Shown one piece after another: positions 1 to 9,012 of a stretch of 64,000 nt of DNA. A program made the position numbers and the translations under genes. Each line of letters begins with the position of its first letter. Position 1 is the stretch's first letter. Below the pieces are notes generated by a model that did no database searches, was not told where the DNA came from, and saw nothing but the letters and a program-made list of their open reading frames with translations. This stretch comes from QQUJ01 sp050287605 (GTDB lineage Bacteria; Pseudomonadota; Gammaproteobacteria; QQUJ01): NCBI GenBank assembly GCA_050287605.1, contig JBNKCG010000082.1, forward strand, positions 9,622 through 73,621, given 5' to 3'.

Positions 1-7
1 TGATCGT

Positions 8-79
8 ACCCTTAATGGCTCGAGGAGAGCACCCGTTTAGCACACGAGAAGGTCGCGGGTTCGAGTCTCGCCAAGGATT
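8..79 (+). pseudogene. degenerate tRNA-like element (anticodon position reads AGC)
   Basis: The segment can be folded as a cloverleaf. The D stem is GCTC/GAGC with a 5-nt loop, the anticodon arm is at 32-48 with AGC at 39-41, and the T arm at 55-71 has a normal TTCGAGT loop and five paired positions. The acceptor stem (8-14 with 72-78) has two mismatches, the anticodon stem has a C-A mismatch, the D loop is short and no CCA follows. An AGC anticodon is unusual for a bacterial alanine tRNA. It is more likely a tRNA remnant or tRNA-like structure than a working tRNA. It lies directly before a strong terminator. Confidence 0.35.
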
Positions 80-83
80 TGGA

Positions 84-109
84 GCCCCGTACTAATACGG
101 GGCTTTTTG
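84..109 (+). terminator. Rho-independent terminator after the tRNA-like element
   Basis: GCCCCGTA and TACGGGGC form a perfect 8-bp stem around CTAA, followed by TTTTT. It ends the transcript entering from the left edge of the window. Confidence 0.8.
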
Positions 110-173
110 ATTTTTGTAATCTCGCACGCGCGCCGCTTTTGCCGCCTGCTCCGGCGAGTCAGCAGAGCGCGCG

Positions 174-3100
174 TTAGTGGGAAGCAGCGGGGGTAGTGGC
201 GGAGGCGGGAGGAGATTCCGCTTGCGCGGCTGCGCGCCGTCGCGCCAGTAGCGTGTAGACCGCCGGGATCACGAACAGCGTGAAGAACGTTCCCACCAGG
301 ATGCCGCCGACGATGACCCAGCCTATCTGCTGGCGGCTTTCGGCGCCGGCGCCGCTGGCGATGGCCAGCGGCACGGCGCCCAGGGTCATGGCCCCGGTGG
401 TCATCAGGATGGGTCGCAGGCGCAGCACCGCCGATTCGATGACCGCGCTCAGCTTGTCGCGTCCCTGCTGTTGCAGCTGATTGGCGAACTCGACGATGAG
501 GATGCCGTGCTTGGTGATAAGTCCGATCAGCGTTACCAGTCCCACTTTACTGTAGATGTTGAGCGTGCCGCCGGTGAGATAAAGCGCCAGCAGCGCGCCG
601 GTCATGGCCAGCGGTACGGTGACCATGATGATCAGCGGGTCGACGAAGCTCTCGAACTGTGCGGCCAGCACCAGATAGATGAAGCCCAGCGCCAGCAGGA
701 AGGTGATGGCCAGACTGGCGCTCGACTCCTTGAACTCGCGCGTGGTGCCGGCGTATTCGATGCGCACGTCGGGAGGCAGGATCTCGCGGGCGACGCTTTC
801 CAGTTGCTGCAACGCCTGGCCCTGGGTGAAGCCCGGATTGAGGCTGCGCGCGGTGACGGTTGCCGAGCGCATCTGGTTGAAGTGGTTGAGCTCCTTGGGC
901 GCGATGGTCTCTTCGACGCGGATCAGGTTGGCGAGCTGCACCATCTCGCCTTGGCGCCCGCGCACGTAGACCTGGCTCAGCGCGCGCGGGTCGGTGCGGT
1001 CCACGTCGGCCACCTGCACCACGACGTCGTACTGTTTGTTGTTGCGCTTGAAGCGCGTTACCTGGCGGCCGCCGAACAGTGTCTCTAGGGTGCGTCCCAC
1101 CTCTTCGACCGAGAGGCCCAGGTCCGCCACCTTGTCGCGGTCCATGGTGATGCGCAGCTGCGGTTTGTTGAGCTTGAGGTCGCTGTCGAGGTTGTTGAAG
1201 GCGGGTTGTTTCAATCCCGCGTCGATCACCTGTTCGGCCAGATCCGCCAGCTCCGGGTAGGGCCGCGAACCCTGAATGACCAGATCCAGCGGACTGGAAC
1301 GCACGCTCTGTCCCAGCGGCGGCGGATTGCTGGCGAAGGCCATGACGCCGGGGATGCCGCCCCACAGTTTGCCGCGCAGCTCCTGGGCGATCTCCTGTTG
1401 CTTGCGGGTGCGCTCTTCCCAAGGCAGCAGCTTCACGAACATCAGCCCCTGCGACACGGTGGGAAAGCCGGACACCACGAAGTAGCGGTCCACTTCGGGG
1501 ATCTTGGCGACGATGCGCTCGGCCTGGGTAACGTAGTGATCGGTGTAGTCGAGGGTGGCTCCCTCGGGACCGAGGAAGATGTTGAAGATGGTGCCCTGAT
1601 CTTCGGTGGGTGCCAGCTCTTCGGGCAGTTGCTGGTAGAGCGGGACGCCGGCGGCGAACACGGCGACGCCGGCGGCCACCATCAACCAGCGCAGACGCAG
1701 GCCCGCCGTGAGCAGGCGGCGATAGAGCGCAGTGACGCCGAGCAGCAGCGACTCGATGACGCGATACGGCGCGCTGTGGCGTTTCTGATGGTAGAGCAGC
1801 TTGGAGCACATCATGGGCGTCAGCGACAATGCCACGAAGCCGGAAACCAGCACCGCGCCGGCCAGCGTCCAGGCGAATTCGGTAAACAGCTTGCCGGTGG
1901 TGCCGCCCATGAAACCCACCGGAGCGTAGACCGCCGCCAGGGTGAGGGTCATGGCGAGCACCGCGAAACCGATCTCTTTGGAACCGATGAGCGCGGCCTG
2001 CTTGGGCGGTTCGTCGTTCTCCACGTGGCGGAAGATGTTCTCCAGCATGACGATGGCGTCGTCCACCACCAGGCCGATGGCGAGCACCAGTGAGAGCAGC
2101 GTGAGGGTGTTGATGCTGAAGCCGAACAGGTACATCACCGCGAAAGCACCCACCAGGGAAACCGGAATGGTGACCATGGGGATCAGCACTGCGCGCACCG
2201 AGCGCAGCGCCAGGAAGATGATCAGCACCACCAGCACCACCGCTTCGCCGATGGTGGAGTAGACGTTGTCGATGGAGTGTTCGATGAAGACCGATTTGTC
2301 GTGCCCGATCGTGACCTCCATCCCGTCGGGCAGCGTCTGCGTGATGGTGGGGAGTTCGGCGCGCACCGCGTGGGAGACGTCCAGCGGATTGGCCGTCGCC
2401 TGTTTGATCACGCCCATGGCCACCGCCGGTTGGCCTTTGAAACGCACGTTGCGCCGCTCGTTGAGGGGGCCGAGTTCGGTGCGCGCCACGTCTTTCAGGC
2501 GCACCAGATACCCCTTCTCCTGGCGCAGGATGAGATCGCCGAACTGCTCCGGCGTGCGCAGGTCGGTCTCCGAAAGCACCGTGAACTCGCGTTGCGCGCT
2601 TTCGATGCGACCGGCCGGTACTTCGACGTTCTGGCGGCGCAGGGCGTTCTCCACGTCCTGCGGGGTGACGTGGTAGGCGGCCATGCGCTGCGGATCGAGC
2701 CAGATGCGCATGGAGTAGGTGCGTTCGCCGAAGATGCGCACCTGGGCGACGCCGGGCAGGTTTTGCAGTCGCTCTTTGACGTAGCGGTCGGCGTAGTCGG
2801 TCACCTCCATGGGCGTGTGGCGGCTGGAGGAGAAGGCGAGGTAGATGATGGGTTGTGCGTCGGCCTCGGTCTTCTGGATCACCGGCTCGTCGATCTCCGC
2901 CGGCAGCTTGCCGCGCACGCGGCTGACGCGGTCGCGCACATCGCTGGCCGCGCTGTCGGGATCGCGATTGAGTTTGAAGCTGATGGTGATCTGGCTCAGC
3001 TCGGAGCGGTTGTTGGAGGTCATCACGTCGATGCCCTCGATACCCGCCAGCGACTCCTCTAACACCTGGGTGACCTGGGTCTCCATCAATTCGGCGCTGG

Positions 3101-3260
3101 CGCCCTTGTAGGTGGTCTGCACCGTCACCACCGGCGGATCGATGTTGGGGTACTCGCGCACCGAGAGCCGGTTGTAGGAGATGAGTCCGACCAGCACGAT
3201 CAGCAGGCTCAGGACCGAAGCGAAGACCGGACGGCGAATGCAGATGTCGGAGATGACCAT
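174..3260 (-). CDS. RND multidrug efflux permease (AcrB/HAE1 type)
   Basis: A 1028-residue inner-membrane, proton-driven drug exporter, the usual length for the HAE1 family. It begins MVISDICIRRPVFASVLSLL, the typical N-terminal first membrane helix. Two large periplasmic loops follow, and the central helices carry the stretch SLVLAIGLVVDDAIVMLENI, whose two adjacent aspartates are the proton-relay pair of TM4. The C-terminus ends in an Ala/Pro-rich tail. It lies downstream of the adaptor and TetR genes on the same strand, 186 bp from the adaptor, and is probably co-transcribed. No outer-membrane TolC-like gene is next to it, so the pump must recruit one encoded elsewhere. The substrate cannot be read from the sequence. 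Confidence 0.93.
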   Translation of the reverse strand: MVISDICIRRPVFASVLSLLIVLVGLISYNRLSVREYPNIDPPVVTVQTTYKGASAELMETQVTQVLEESLAGIEGIDVMTSNNRSELSQITISFKLNRDPDSAASDVRDRVSRVRGKLPAEIDEPVIQKTEADAQPIIYLAFSSSRHTPMEVTDYADRYVKERLQNLPGVAQVRIFGERTYSMRIWLDPQRMAAYHVTPQDVENALRRQNVEVPAGRIESAQREFTVLSETDLRTPEQFGDLILRQEKGYLVRLKDVARTELGPLNERRNVRFKGQPAVAMGVIKQATANPLDVSHAVRAELPTITQTLPDGMEVTIGHDKSVFIEHSIDNVYSTIGEAVVLVVLIIFLALRSVRAVLIPMVTIPVSLVGAFAVMYLFGFSINTLTLLSLVLAIGLVVDDAIVMLENIFRHVENDEPPKQAALIGSKEIGFAVLAMTLTLAAVYAPVGFMGGTTGKLFTEFAWTLAGAVLVSGFVALSLTPMMCSKLLYHQKRHSAPYRVIESLLLGVTALYRRLLTAGLRLRWLMVAAGVAVFAAGVPLYQQLPEELAPTEDQGTIFNIFLGPEGATLDYTDHYVTQAERIVAKIPEVDRYFVVSGFPTVSQGLMFVKLLPWEERTRKQQEIAQELRGKLWGGIPGVMAFASNPPPLGQSVRSSPLDLVIQGSRPYPELADLAEQVIDAGLKQPAFNNLDSDLKLNKPQLRITMDRDKVADLGLSVEEVGRTLETLFGGRQVTRFKRNNKQYDVVVQVADVDRTDPRALSQVYVRGRQGEMVQLANLIRVEETIAPKELNHFNQMRSATVTARSLNPGFTQGQALQQLESVAREILPPDVRIEYAGTTREFKESSASLAITFLLALGFIYLVLAAQFESFVDPLIIMVTVPLAMTGALLALYLTGGTLNIYSKVGLVTLIGLITKHGILIVEFANQLQQQGRDKLSAVIESAVLRLRPILMTTGAMTLGAVPLAIASGAGAESRQQIGWVIVGGILVGTFFTLFVIPAVYTLLARRRAAAQAESPPASATTPAASH

Positions 3261-3446
3261 AGCGGTGTGACCTCAGAAAGGCGTAGAGCGTTGAGCAACG
3301 CAAAGACGCGAAGACGCCAGTGGCGCGTGTCCAGAACCGTTCGTCGTGCACCTGTCGTTCATCGAAAGTGGGTCATTTCAATGCGTGTGAAATCGGGTTC
3401 TTGGCATTGGTCGCGTTCCGGCGCCTCGGCGTTGAAGCGTGGCACG

Positions 3447-4508
3447 CTACGACTGCGCCGCTTCCATGATGCGCACGGGAGCGCCGTTGCGCAGCTTCAG
3501 GTGTCCGGCGCTGACCACTTGGTCGCCTGCGGCCAGTCCGTCCACCACTTCCACGTGCACGCCCTGGCGCAGGCCGAGAGTGATGCGCGTCAGTACCGCC
3601 TTGCCGTCGCGCACCACGTAGACGTAGCTCTCTGCGCCGCGCGCGAAGATCGCCTGCTCGGGAATCAGCAACGCGTTGCTGCGCTGTTCGGTGACCAGGG
3701 TGACGCGGGCGAACAGCCCCGGACGCAGCTCACCGCGCGGGTTGGCGATGCGCGCGCGCAGCGCCACGCTGCGGCCTTCGGCGTCCACGCGCGGGTCGAG
3801 CGCATACACTTCGCCGCTGAACTGCTGATCGGCGAAGGCGTCCACGGTGACGCTGATCGCCTGGCCGGTATGGAGTTTGGCGAGAAAGGTCTCCGGTACG
3901 CGGAAATCCACCTTCACCGGGTCGATGTCTTCCAGGTTGACGATGGATTGTCCTGGCGAGAGATAGCCGCCGACGCTCACCTGGCGCAATCCCAGTAGGC
4001 CGCTGAACGGGGCGGTGATGCGGGTCTTGTCGAGCTTGGCGCGCGCCAGGGCGAGGCGGGCGGTGGCTGCCTGCAGCGCGGCGAGGCTTTCGTCGCGCGA
4101 ACGGGCGCTGCCCGAGCCTTTGCGAAACAGGTCGATGGCGCGGTCGTAGTTGCTCTTGGCCAACGCCAGGTCCGCCTCCGCCTGGTCTAACTCGGCGCGC
4201 GGAATGGAGTCGTCGAGTTTGATCAGCAGCGCACCCTCGTTTACCGCCTGACCCTCGCTGAAGCGGATCTCCGCCACGCGGCCGGCGATCTCCGGGCGGA
4301 TCACCACCGCCTCGTCGGCCTGCAGTGTGCCCACCGCCGTAATGGTGGCCGATACCGGGCCCGGCGCCACCGTGGCGATCTCCACGCTGGTGGGGGGCGG
4401 CCCTTTGGCGGCAGGCGGCTTCTTGTCGTCCGCCGCGGGACCAAGGCTGCTGAACAGCAGCGCACTGATGCCTATCAACAAAGTGGGTAGCAGAAACCGC
4501 TGGCTCAT
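3447..4508 (-). CDS. RND efflux periplasmic adaptor (membrane fusion protein)
   Basis: A 353-residue adaptor that bridges the RND permease and an outer-membrane channel. It starts with a hydrophobic export signal (LLPTLLIGISALLFSSLG), followed by a lipoyl-like half-motif (VVIRPEIAGRVAEIRFSEGQ), a helical hairpin rich in Ala/Asp/Arg around residues 95-140, the second lipoyl half (ITAPFSGLLGLRQVSVGGYL), and beta-barrel and membrane-proximal domains. No lipobox cysteine is seen, so it is probably anchored by the uncleaved N-terminal helix or is periplasmic. The start codon overlaps the TetR stop by 4 bp (ATGA) and there is no strong ribosome site of its own, which suggests translational coupling. 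Confidence 0.92.
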   Translation of the reverse strand: MSQRFLLPTLLIGISALLFSSLGPAADDKKPPAAKGPPPTSVEIATVAPGPVSATITAVGTLQADEAVVIRPEIAGRVAEIRFSEGQAVNEGALLIKLDDSIPRAELDQAEADLALAKSNYDRAIDLFRKGSGSARSRDESLAALQAATARLALARAKLDKTRITAPFSGLLGLRQVSVGGYLSPGQSIVNLEDIDPVKVDFRVPETFLAKLHTGQAISVTVDAFADQQFSGEVYALDPRVDAEGRSVALRARIANPRGELRPGLFARVTLVTEQRSNALLIPEQAIFARGAESYVYVVRDGKAVLTRITLGLRQGVHVEVVDGLAAGDQVVSAGHLKLRNGAPVRIMEAAQS

Positions 4509-5161
4509 GATCGATTCGCTTGTGGGGTGGAGTGTGGCGCCCGGCGCTGGGTGAGCAGCCGGACGATGCTATCGGTGTAACGGCTCGGGTGTTGCAGCGT
4601 TGCCGCCTCACCCAATTCGGGCAGCAGCGGGTAGAGCTGGAAGTAGATCAAATTGGCGCCCAGCAGCGCCAGGGCCGTGGGAGCGGCTTCGGCATCGGCG
4701 GGTAATACATCCGCTGCGCGCAGCGTCTCAACCGCTTCGATCACCGCGCGCATCGCCTCGCCCACCACCTCGGCTGCCAGGCGCCGCTGGGTGCCGGCCT
4801 GCGGGTCGGACAGGGCACGCAGGAACAGCCAGGTGGTGCCGGGATCATCCAACAGACTACGCAGGTGTTGCGAGGAGAACTCGCGCAGGCCCGCGGCCGT
4901 GGTTTGCTCTTTAAGCGTGGCGAGCAGTTGGTGGAACTCCTCGGCGGCGGCCTCCAGCACGGCGCGGTAGAGCGCCTGCTTGGTGGCAAAGTGGTGAAAG
5001 ACGTTGGCCTTGCTCACGTCCGCCGCGTCGGCAATCTGCTGGATCGACACGCCACTGACGCCGCGCTCGGCGAACAGCCCGCGCGCCGCGCTGAGGATAC
5101 GATCGGCCCCGGCGCACCGGGCGGCACCGGCCATCGCTGCATGAGAGGGATGTGCTGACAT
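4505..5161 (-). CDS. TetR-family transcriptional repressor of the efflux operon
   Basis: A 218-residue regulator with an N-terminal TetR helix-turn-helix (GVSIQQIADAADVSKANVFH, about residues 35-54) and a ligand-binding C-terminal half. A longer frame reaches 5179 from a TTG codon, but that codon lies inside the operator palindrome. ATG at 5161 (MSAHPSHAAMAG) fits better. It is the first gene of the efflux operon and its stop overlaps the adaptor start, so it almost certainly represses itself together with the pump. The inducer is not known from the sequence. Confidence 0.88.
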   Translation of the reverse strand: MSAHPSHAAMAGAARCAGADRILSAARGLFAERGVSGVSIQQIADAADVSKANVFHHFATKQALYRAVLEAAAEEFHQLLATLKEQTTAAGLREFSSQHLRSLLDDPGTTWLFLRALSDPQAGTQRRLAAEVVGEAMRAVIEAVETLRAADVLPADAEAAPTALALLGANLIYFQLYPLLPELGEAATLQHPSRYTDSIVRLLTQRRAPHSTPQANRS

Positions 5162-5170
5162 GTGATTCCC

Positions 5171-5188
5171 ACTGACCAAACGGTCAGT
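5171..5188. promoter_or_regulatory. TetR operator palindrome
   Basis: ACTGACC-AAAC-GGTCAGT is a perfect 7-bp inverted repeat with a 4-bp centre. It sits between the predicted -10 box and the tetR-like start, where bound repressor would block transcription. Many TetR-family operators share a TGACC...GGTCA core. Confidence 0.75.
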
Positions 5189-5217
5189 AGCTTAGTGGTC
5201 GGGTACGGCATTCGCAA
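5189..5217 (-). promoter_or_regulatory. putative sigma70 promoter of the efflux operon
   Basis: On the minus strand TTGCGA (-35, 5217-5212) and TAAGCT (-10, 5194-5189) are separated by 17 bp. The operator palindrome starts directly after the -10 box, so it would cover the transcription start. Confidence 0.5.
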
Positions 5218-5276
5218 GATGCCGCGCGCTTGGCCGCGACCGGCGCGAGGGCCAATCCCATACGTCTGGACAGGGC

Positions 5277-5777
5277 TTAGTCGGGGCTCCGCGCCTTGTT
5301 CCCGTCGTCGTCTTCCGGGGGGAGCGCGAGCCCGTCTCTGTCGTCGGGTGTGCGGCCCGCCACCGATGGCGCCGGCAGTCGTGGTTTCGTGGTGGCGCGA
5401 GAGGCGGGCTGCGCGGGCGGCTGCGGGGCGAGAGGTCGGAAGTCGGATGCGCTGACGGCGCGGTCCCGGTGGCGCAAGGTTTGCGGGTTGCGCGATTCGC
5501 CGGGTTTGATCGACTGGGCGGGTGCGCCGCCGGTGACGTAGCGAGGCGGTCGCAGCGGTGTGGGCTGGCCGGGTGGTCGCTGACCTCGTTGGCCGTCACC
5601 GAAACGCAGTGCGCCTGGTTTGCCATCCAGTGTGTAGACCGGCCGCGGTTTGTTCTCTAAGAGTGGCTGCTGCGCCGCGAAGGCGTCATCGACGGGGGTC
5701 GGCTGCGCGGCGTTGAGCAGCGTAGCCGGCACCGCAAACCACAGGCCCAGCCAATACAGTGTCGTGCGTATCCGCAT
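5277..5777 (-). CDS. hypothetical exported proline-rich protein
   Basis: I do not recognise this 166-residue protein. Its N-terminus (MRIRTTLYWLGLWFAVPATL then LNAAQ) reads as a Sec signal peptide. The rest is rich in Pro, Arg, Gln and Asp with no cysteine and no known fold, and looks disordered. The frame is open 36 codons further upstream, but the signal peptide argues for the ATG at 5777. Ribosome site support is weak. It stands alone on the minus strand between the cold-shock gene and the efflux operon promoter. Confidence 0.45.
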   Translation of the reverse strand: MRIRTTLYWLGLWFAVPATLLNAAQPTPVDDAFAAQQPLLENKPRPVYTLDGKPGALRFGDGQRGQRPPGQPTPLRPPRYVTGGAPAQSIKPGESRNPQTLRHRDRAVSASDFRPLAPQPPAQPASRATTKPRLPAPSVAGRTPDDRDGLALPPEDDDGNKARSPD

Positions 5778-5850
5778 CGTGGATTTACCGCGAGGGAGGT
5801 AACGGTGAGTATAGCCGCAGCTTAGCTTGCGGCGGATCGGGGGGGCGGAC

Positions 5851-5877
5851 AAGAAGAACCCCGCGCGAGGCGGGGTT
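5851..5877 (-). terminator. terminator of the cold-shock gene
   Basis: AACCCCGC (5857-5864) pairs with GCGGGGTT (5870-5877). Read on the minus strand, the hairpin is followed by TTCTTCTT, placing it about 30 bp past the csp stop codon. Confidence 0.7.
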
Positions 5878-5908
5878 CCCGACAATCAGGTACTGCGCGA
5901 AAGCGTGC

Positions 5909-6112
<204 letters not shown>

Positions 6113-6230
6113 AGCTATTCCTAACCAAGAAAAAAACAGGATCTAATCGTGCGGGTGTGGGGCGAGGTGTTCGGGGGTAACACAGAGGGGACCGACCAAA
6201 ACGTCCACGACCTTAATCTGCCGCACGGCA

Positions 6231-6260
6231 ACTATACGACACTCCCCATGCCGCAACCAA
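6231..6260 (-). promoter_or_regulatory. putative csp promoter
   Basis: On the minus strand TTGGTT (6260-6255) and TATAGT (6236-6231) are 18 bp apart. Transcription would start near 6224, giving a leader of about 110 nt before the csp ATG, a length common in cspA-type genes. Confidence 0.4.
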
Positions 6261-6358
6261 TTGTTTTTTGGTGCTCAACGATCAAGGTGAGTTGATGTAG
6301 GCTAGTCGCGGTATCGCCGATTCGGGCGATGCATCAATCGGGCGGAAGGAGAAAACGG

Positions 6359-6625
6359 GTGAGCGAGGCGCTGTTTGTTCCCGGCGATGTGGTGCTGTTG
6401 CAGGGCGAGGCCTACCAGGTGCTCGAAAACTTTGGCGACAACGGCAGGGTGATTCCCTTTCCCTCGGAAGAGGTGGAGCCGTTCCTGCTGGAGTGGATGG
6501 CGGACGGCGAGCGGGCACGGCGGATCGGCAACGAACCGTTACCCGCGCCCACGCCCTGTTCGAGCGGCGAGTGCCCTACCCAGGGCAATCCCGCGACGCT
6601 GCATTTCATTCCGCGTCCCAAATAG
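6359..6625 (+). CDS. small hypothetical protein
   Basis: An 88-residue protein of unknown function. AAGGAG lies 7 nt before a GTG at 6359, a better start than the in-frame ATG at 6329, which has no ribosome site. The first half (VPGDVVLLQGEAYQVLENFG) looks like a short beta-barrel or SH3-like segment. The C-terminal half has two cysteines in CSSGEC. No membrane segment or signal is seen. It is divergent from the cold-shock gene. Confidence 0.55.
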   Translation: MSEALFVPGDVVLLQGEAYQVLENFGDNGRVIPFPSEEVEPFLLEWMADGERARRIGNEPLPAPTPCSSGECPTQGNPATLHFIPRPK

Positions 6626-6933
6626 GCCCGTGGCGGAATGCGCTGCAGCGGCGCACGCAACCCACTGCGCCGCTGCGGTTGTTCATTGCCCATCTGTAGC
6701 GTCCCGGTGCGCAACGCGCGCGCTGGCCGGATGAGCAGACGCCGGCGGTGCGATCCGCGGGGCGAGGTGCGGTGCTCTTGTAGTGCAGCACCGATCGCTT
6801 CCGGGCGGCGGATGGCGATGTTGGTCTCGCCCGCCTGTTGCACAAAGACGGACGGTCCACGCTGCTTTGCCGGATTGATCCGCACTCCCGCCTTTCGTGC
6901 GGTAGGCGGGCAAGCGCGGGTTGTCTGTGGCGT
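6626..6933. other. 308-bp intergenic stretch, nothing recognised
   Basis: Open frames here have no ribosome sites and are shadows. The only structure seen is a CCCGCC/GGCGGG inverted repeat near 6889-6910 without a T-run. It lies just past the stop of the minus-strand DsrC-like gene and might be a weak terminator. Confidence 0.4.
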
Positions 6934-7272
6934 TTAGTATCCGCCCTTGCGGCGACTCTCCGGCAATCCCCCTATCTTCGCCGCCTGCTTGCTGGGCATG
7001 CGCGGAAACAGGTCGTAGAGGTCTTTGCTGGAGATGCTCGTTCCCCACGCACTGCCCATCGCCTTCAGGATGGTGCGCTCGTTGGGTTGGTTCTGGCCGT
7101 TGTTGAGGTACTCGTCGCGTAGGTAGCGGATGACGTCCCAGTGCTTGTCGGTCAGCTCGATCTCCTCCGTCGCGGCGATCATTACCGCCAGGGGCTCCGA
7201 CCAGTCGTTGATGTCGGCGAGATAACCGTTGGCGTCGCAGGCGATGGTGGTGCCGTTGAGCTCGTAGGGCAT
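6934..7272 (-). CDS. DsrC/TusE-family protein lacking the C-terminal cysteines (RspA-like)
   Basis: A 112-residue homologue of DsrC/TusE, the sulfur carriers of sulfite reductase and of tRNA 2-thiolation. Family features are the start (MPYELNG, then DANGYLADINDW), the central helices (HWDVIRYLRDEYLNNGQNQP) and the C-terminal arm (LFPRMPSKQAAKIGGLPESR). The arm ends RKGGY: both the penultimate cysteine of TusE/DsrC and the second DsrC cysteine are absent. The only cysteine is residue 12. It therefore cannot carry sulfur on the arm and matches the class called RspA (regulatory sulfur-related protein). AAGGAGA lies 8 nt upstream of the ATG at 7272. It is monocistronic and no dsr gene is adjacent. 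Confidence 0.85.
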   Translation of the reverse strand: MPYELNGTTIACDANGYLADINDWSEPLAVMIAATEEIELTDKHWDVIRYLRDEYLNNGQNQPNERTILKAMGSAWGTSISSKDLYDLFPRMPSKQAAKIGGLPESRRKGGY

Positions 7273-7482
7273 GGATGGATTCTCCTTGGGTGATGGCGCT
7301 GAACTCTGGGGAGTTTCAAAGTAGGCGGCGCAGCGGCGCCACACCATCTACCGGACGGCCAATACGGACTATCCCCTTTGGGGGAACGGCGCCGTCGTCT
7401 CGACGATCCGCCGGTGCCGGGGTAGAGTGTCGGTCGCTGTGCCCAAATGCCGGCGTCAACGAATCCACTTCAGGGAACCTGC

Positions 7483-9012
7483 GTGTCCACCGCCACTCAC
7501 ACCGTGCTCTTCACCGACCTCGCCGGCTATACGGAGAGCGTCGTGCGCGCCGACCGTAAGGGTTTGCGGCGCATCCTGCAGCAGCACGAGGAGCATGTGC
7601 GCCCCATCGTCGAGAAGTACGACGGCCGGGTGGTGAAGAATATCGGCGATTCGTTTCTGTGCCTGTTTCCCGCTGCTACCGACGCCTTGCGCGCCGCGCT
7701 GGATATACACCACGGTCTGGCGGGTGAGACCCTGGAGCTGCGCCTGGCGCTCAACACCGGCGACGTGGAGATGATCGACGGCGACGCCTTCGGCGAACCG
7801 GTCAATCTGGCGGCGCGCATCCTATCGCGTACCCCGCCTGGGGAGATCTGGTTCAGCAATGCGACGCGCCTGTGCATGAACGCCTCGGAAGTACCCTGGG
7901 AACCGGTGGGTTCGTTTCGGCTCAAAGGGGTGCCCGGCGAGGTGCCCTGTTTCCGGCTGGTGCCGGAGGACCGGGTGTGGCTGCCACCGCGGGTCTCCAT
8001 CGCGGCGGGGCAGGATCGCCTGATGCGTATTACCCCGGACCGCCCCGCGCCCAAACTGCCGCCCGATCCCATCATCCTGTTCCAGGGGTTCGAGCCGGGC
8101 TCCTCGCGTCTGTCCGAAGCGGTGGATGCGTTGCCGGTGCTTAGCCCGGAAGTGCTCTACCTGACGGTCTACCGGATCGGGGCCGGTGAGCGCCAGGCGT
8201 GGCTGGACGCGGGCTGCGGGTTGGTCATCGGCACCCCGTCGGCGGTGACGTATGCCCTGGAGGAGTGCGCGCGCGGCGGCCGCGATGGGGGTGGCGACGA
8301 AGGGACCCAGGCCACCATTCTGGTGAGGCGCATCGAGGAGGTGGCGTTGGAGCTGGCCTTCTGCGGCCTGGCGCTGCCCAGCGTACCGCTGGCCGAGGTG
8401 GTGGCGGGCTACCACTACGAACTGACGCCGGACGGGGATTGGGCCACGGCATCCGATCAGGCACTGTTGCGCCTCGTGGTCGCCAAAGAGGGGGTCGAGC
8501 TGCAGGCGCTACGCGGTGACATCGTCGTTGGCGGCGAGGTGTTGGCGACGGATGAAAAGCGCATGCTGGCCAAGCGCCTGGTCATCAATACGCCGGCCGG
8601 CGGCTTCGAGTTCGTTCCCCTGGCCGGGGAGTACTGCGGGGTGGTGTTGCGCGATACCGGGCTCAAGCTGGGCGTGGGACGCGGACAGACGGTGGAGCTG
8701 GGCCGCCAGCCCAACGCCCCCGGTCTGGCGTTTCCGCGCCGCCCCGGGCAGTCGAACATCCGCTGGTGCGCCGGGAGCAAGGCGCGCCAGGCGCGCGAGC
8801 AGGATTTCAACATGGACCGTGGTCTGGCCGGGCGGCGCCAGTTCGCCTTGCGTATGGGCTACGACACCATGGAGCTGGTGCCGCTGCACCAGGAGTGCGG
8901 CACCTACGTGTTGCGTGAGGCGGAATTGGTGAAGATCGAGCATGCGGTGCCGGTACGTTTTGGCGATCACGTGGTTGCCGGCACGGCGGTGGTGGCGCTG
9001 CGCCGGCCGTGA
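7483..9012 (+). CDS. class III adenylate cyclase with FHA-like C-terminal domain
   Basis: A 509-residue soluble protein. The N-terminal cyclase domain (about 5-150) keeps the catalytic set: metal aspartates 12 (FTDLAG) and 56 (GDSF), adenine-selecting Lys52 and Asp101, and transition-state Asn108 and Arg112 (VNLAAR). It should make cAMP. The middle (about 180-390) is unassigned. The last 110 residues resemble a forkhead-associated domain (VELGRQPN; CGTYVLREAELVKIEHAVPV; FGDHVVAG), but the usual phosphothreonine-binding Ser-Arg region is altered. GTG at 7483 has AGGGA 7 nt upstream; the ATG at 7447 has none. It is followed by a Ser/Thr kinase on the same strand, suggesting a phosphorylation link. 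The FHA assignment is by eye. Confidence 0.85.
   Translation: MSTATHTVLFTDLAGYTESVVRADRKGLRRILQQHEEHVRPIVEKYDGRVVKNIGDSFLCLFPAATDALRAALDIHHGLAGETLELRLALNTGDVEMIDGDAFGEPVNLAARILSRTPPGEIWFSNATRLCMNASEVPWEPVGSFRLKGVPGEVPCFRLVPEDRVWLPPRVSIAAGQDRLMRITPDRPAPKLPPDPIILFQGFEPGSSRLSEAVDALPVLSPEVLYLTVYRIGAGERQAWLDAGCGLVIGTPSAVTYALEECARGGRDGGGDEGTQATILVRRIEEVALELAFCGLALPSVPLAEVVAGYHYELTPDGDWATASDQALLRLVVAKEGVELQALRGDIVVGGEVLATDEKRMLAKRLVINTPAGGFEFVPLAGEYCGVVLRDTGLKLGVGRGQTVELGRQPNAPGLAFPRRPGQSNIRWCAGSKARQAREQDFNMDRGLAGRRQFALRMGYDTMELVPLHQECGTYVLREAELVKIEHAVPVRFGDHVVAGTAVVALRRP

Noticed and set aside
547..3351. 934-codon open frame on the minus strand inside the RND permease
   Set aside because: It is a shadow of the permease in another frame, rich in Arg/Gly/Pro/His with no family resemblance, as expected in high-GC DNA.
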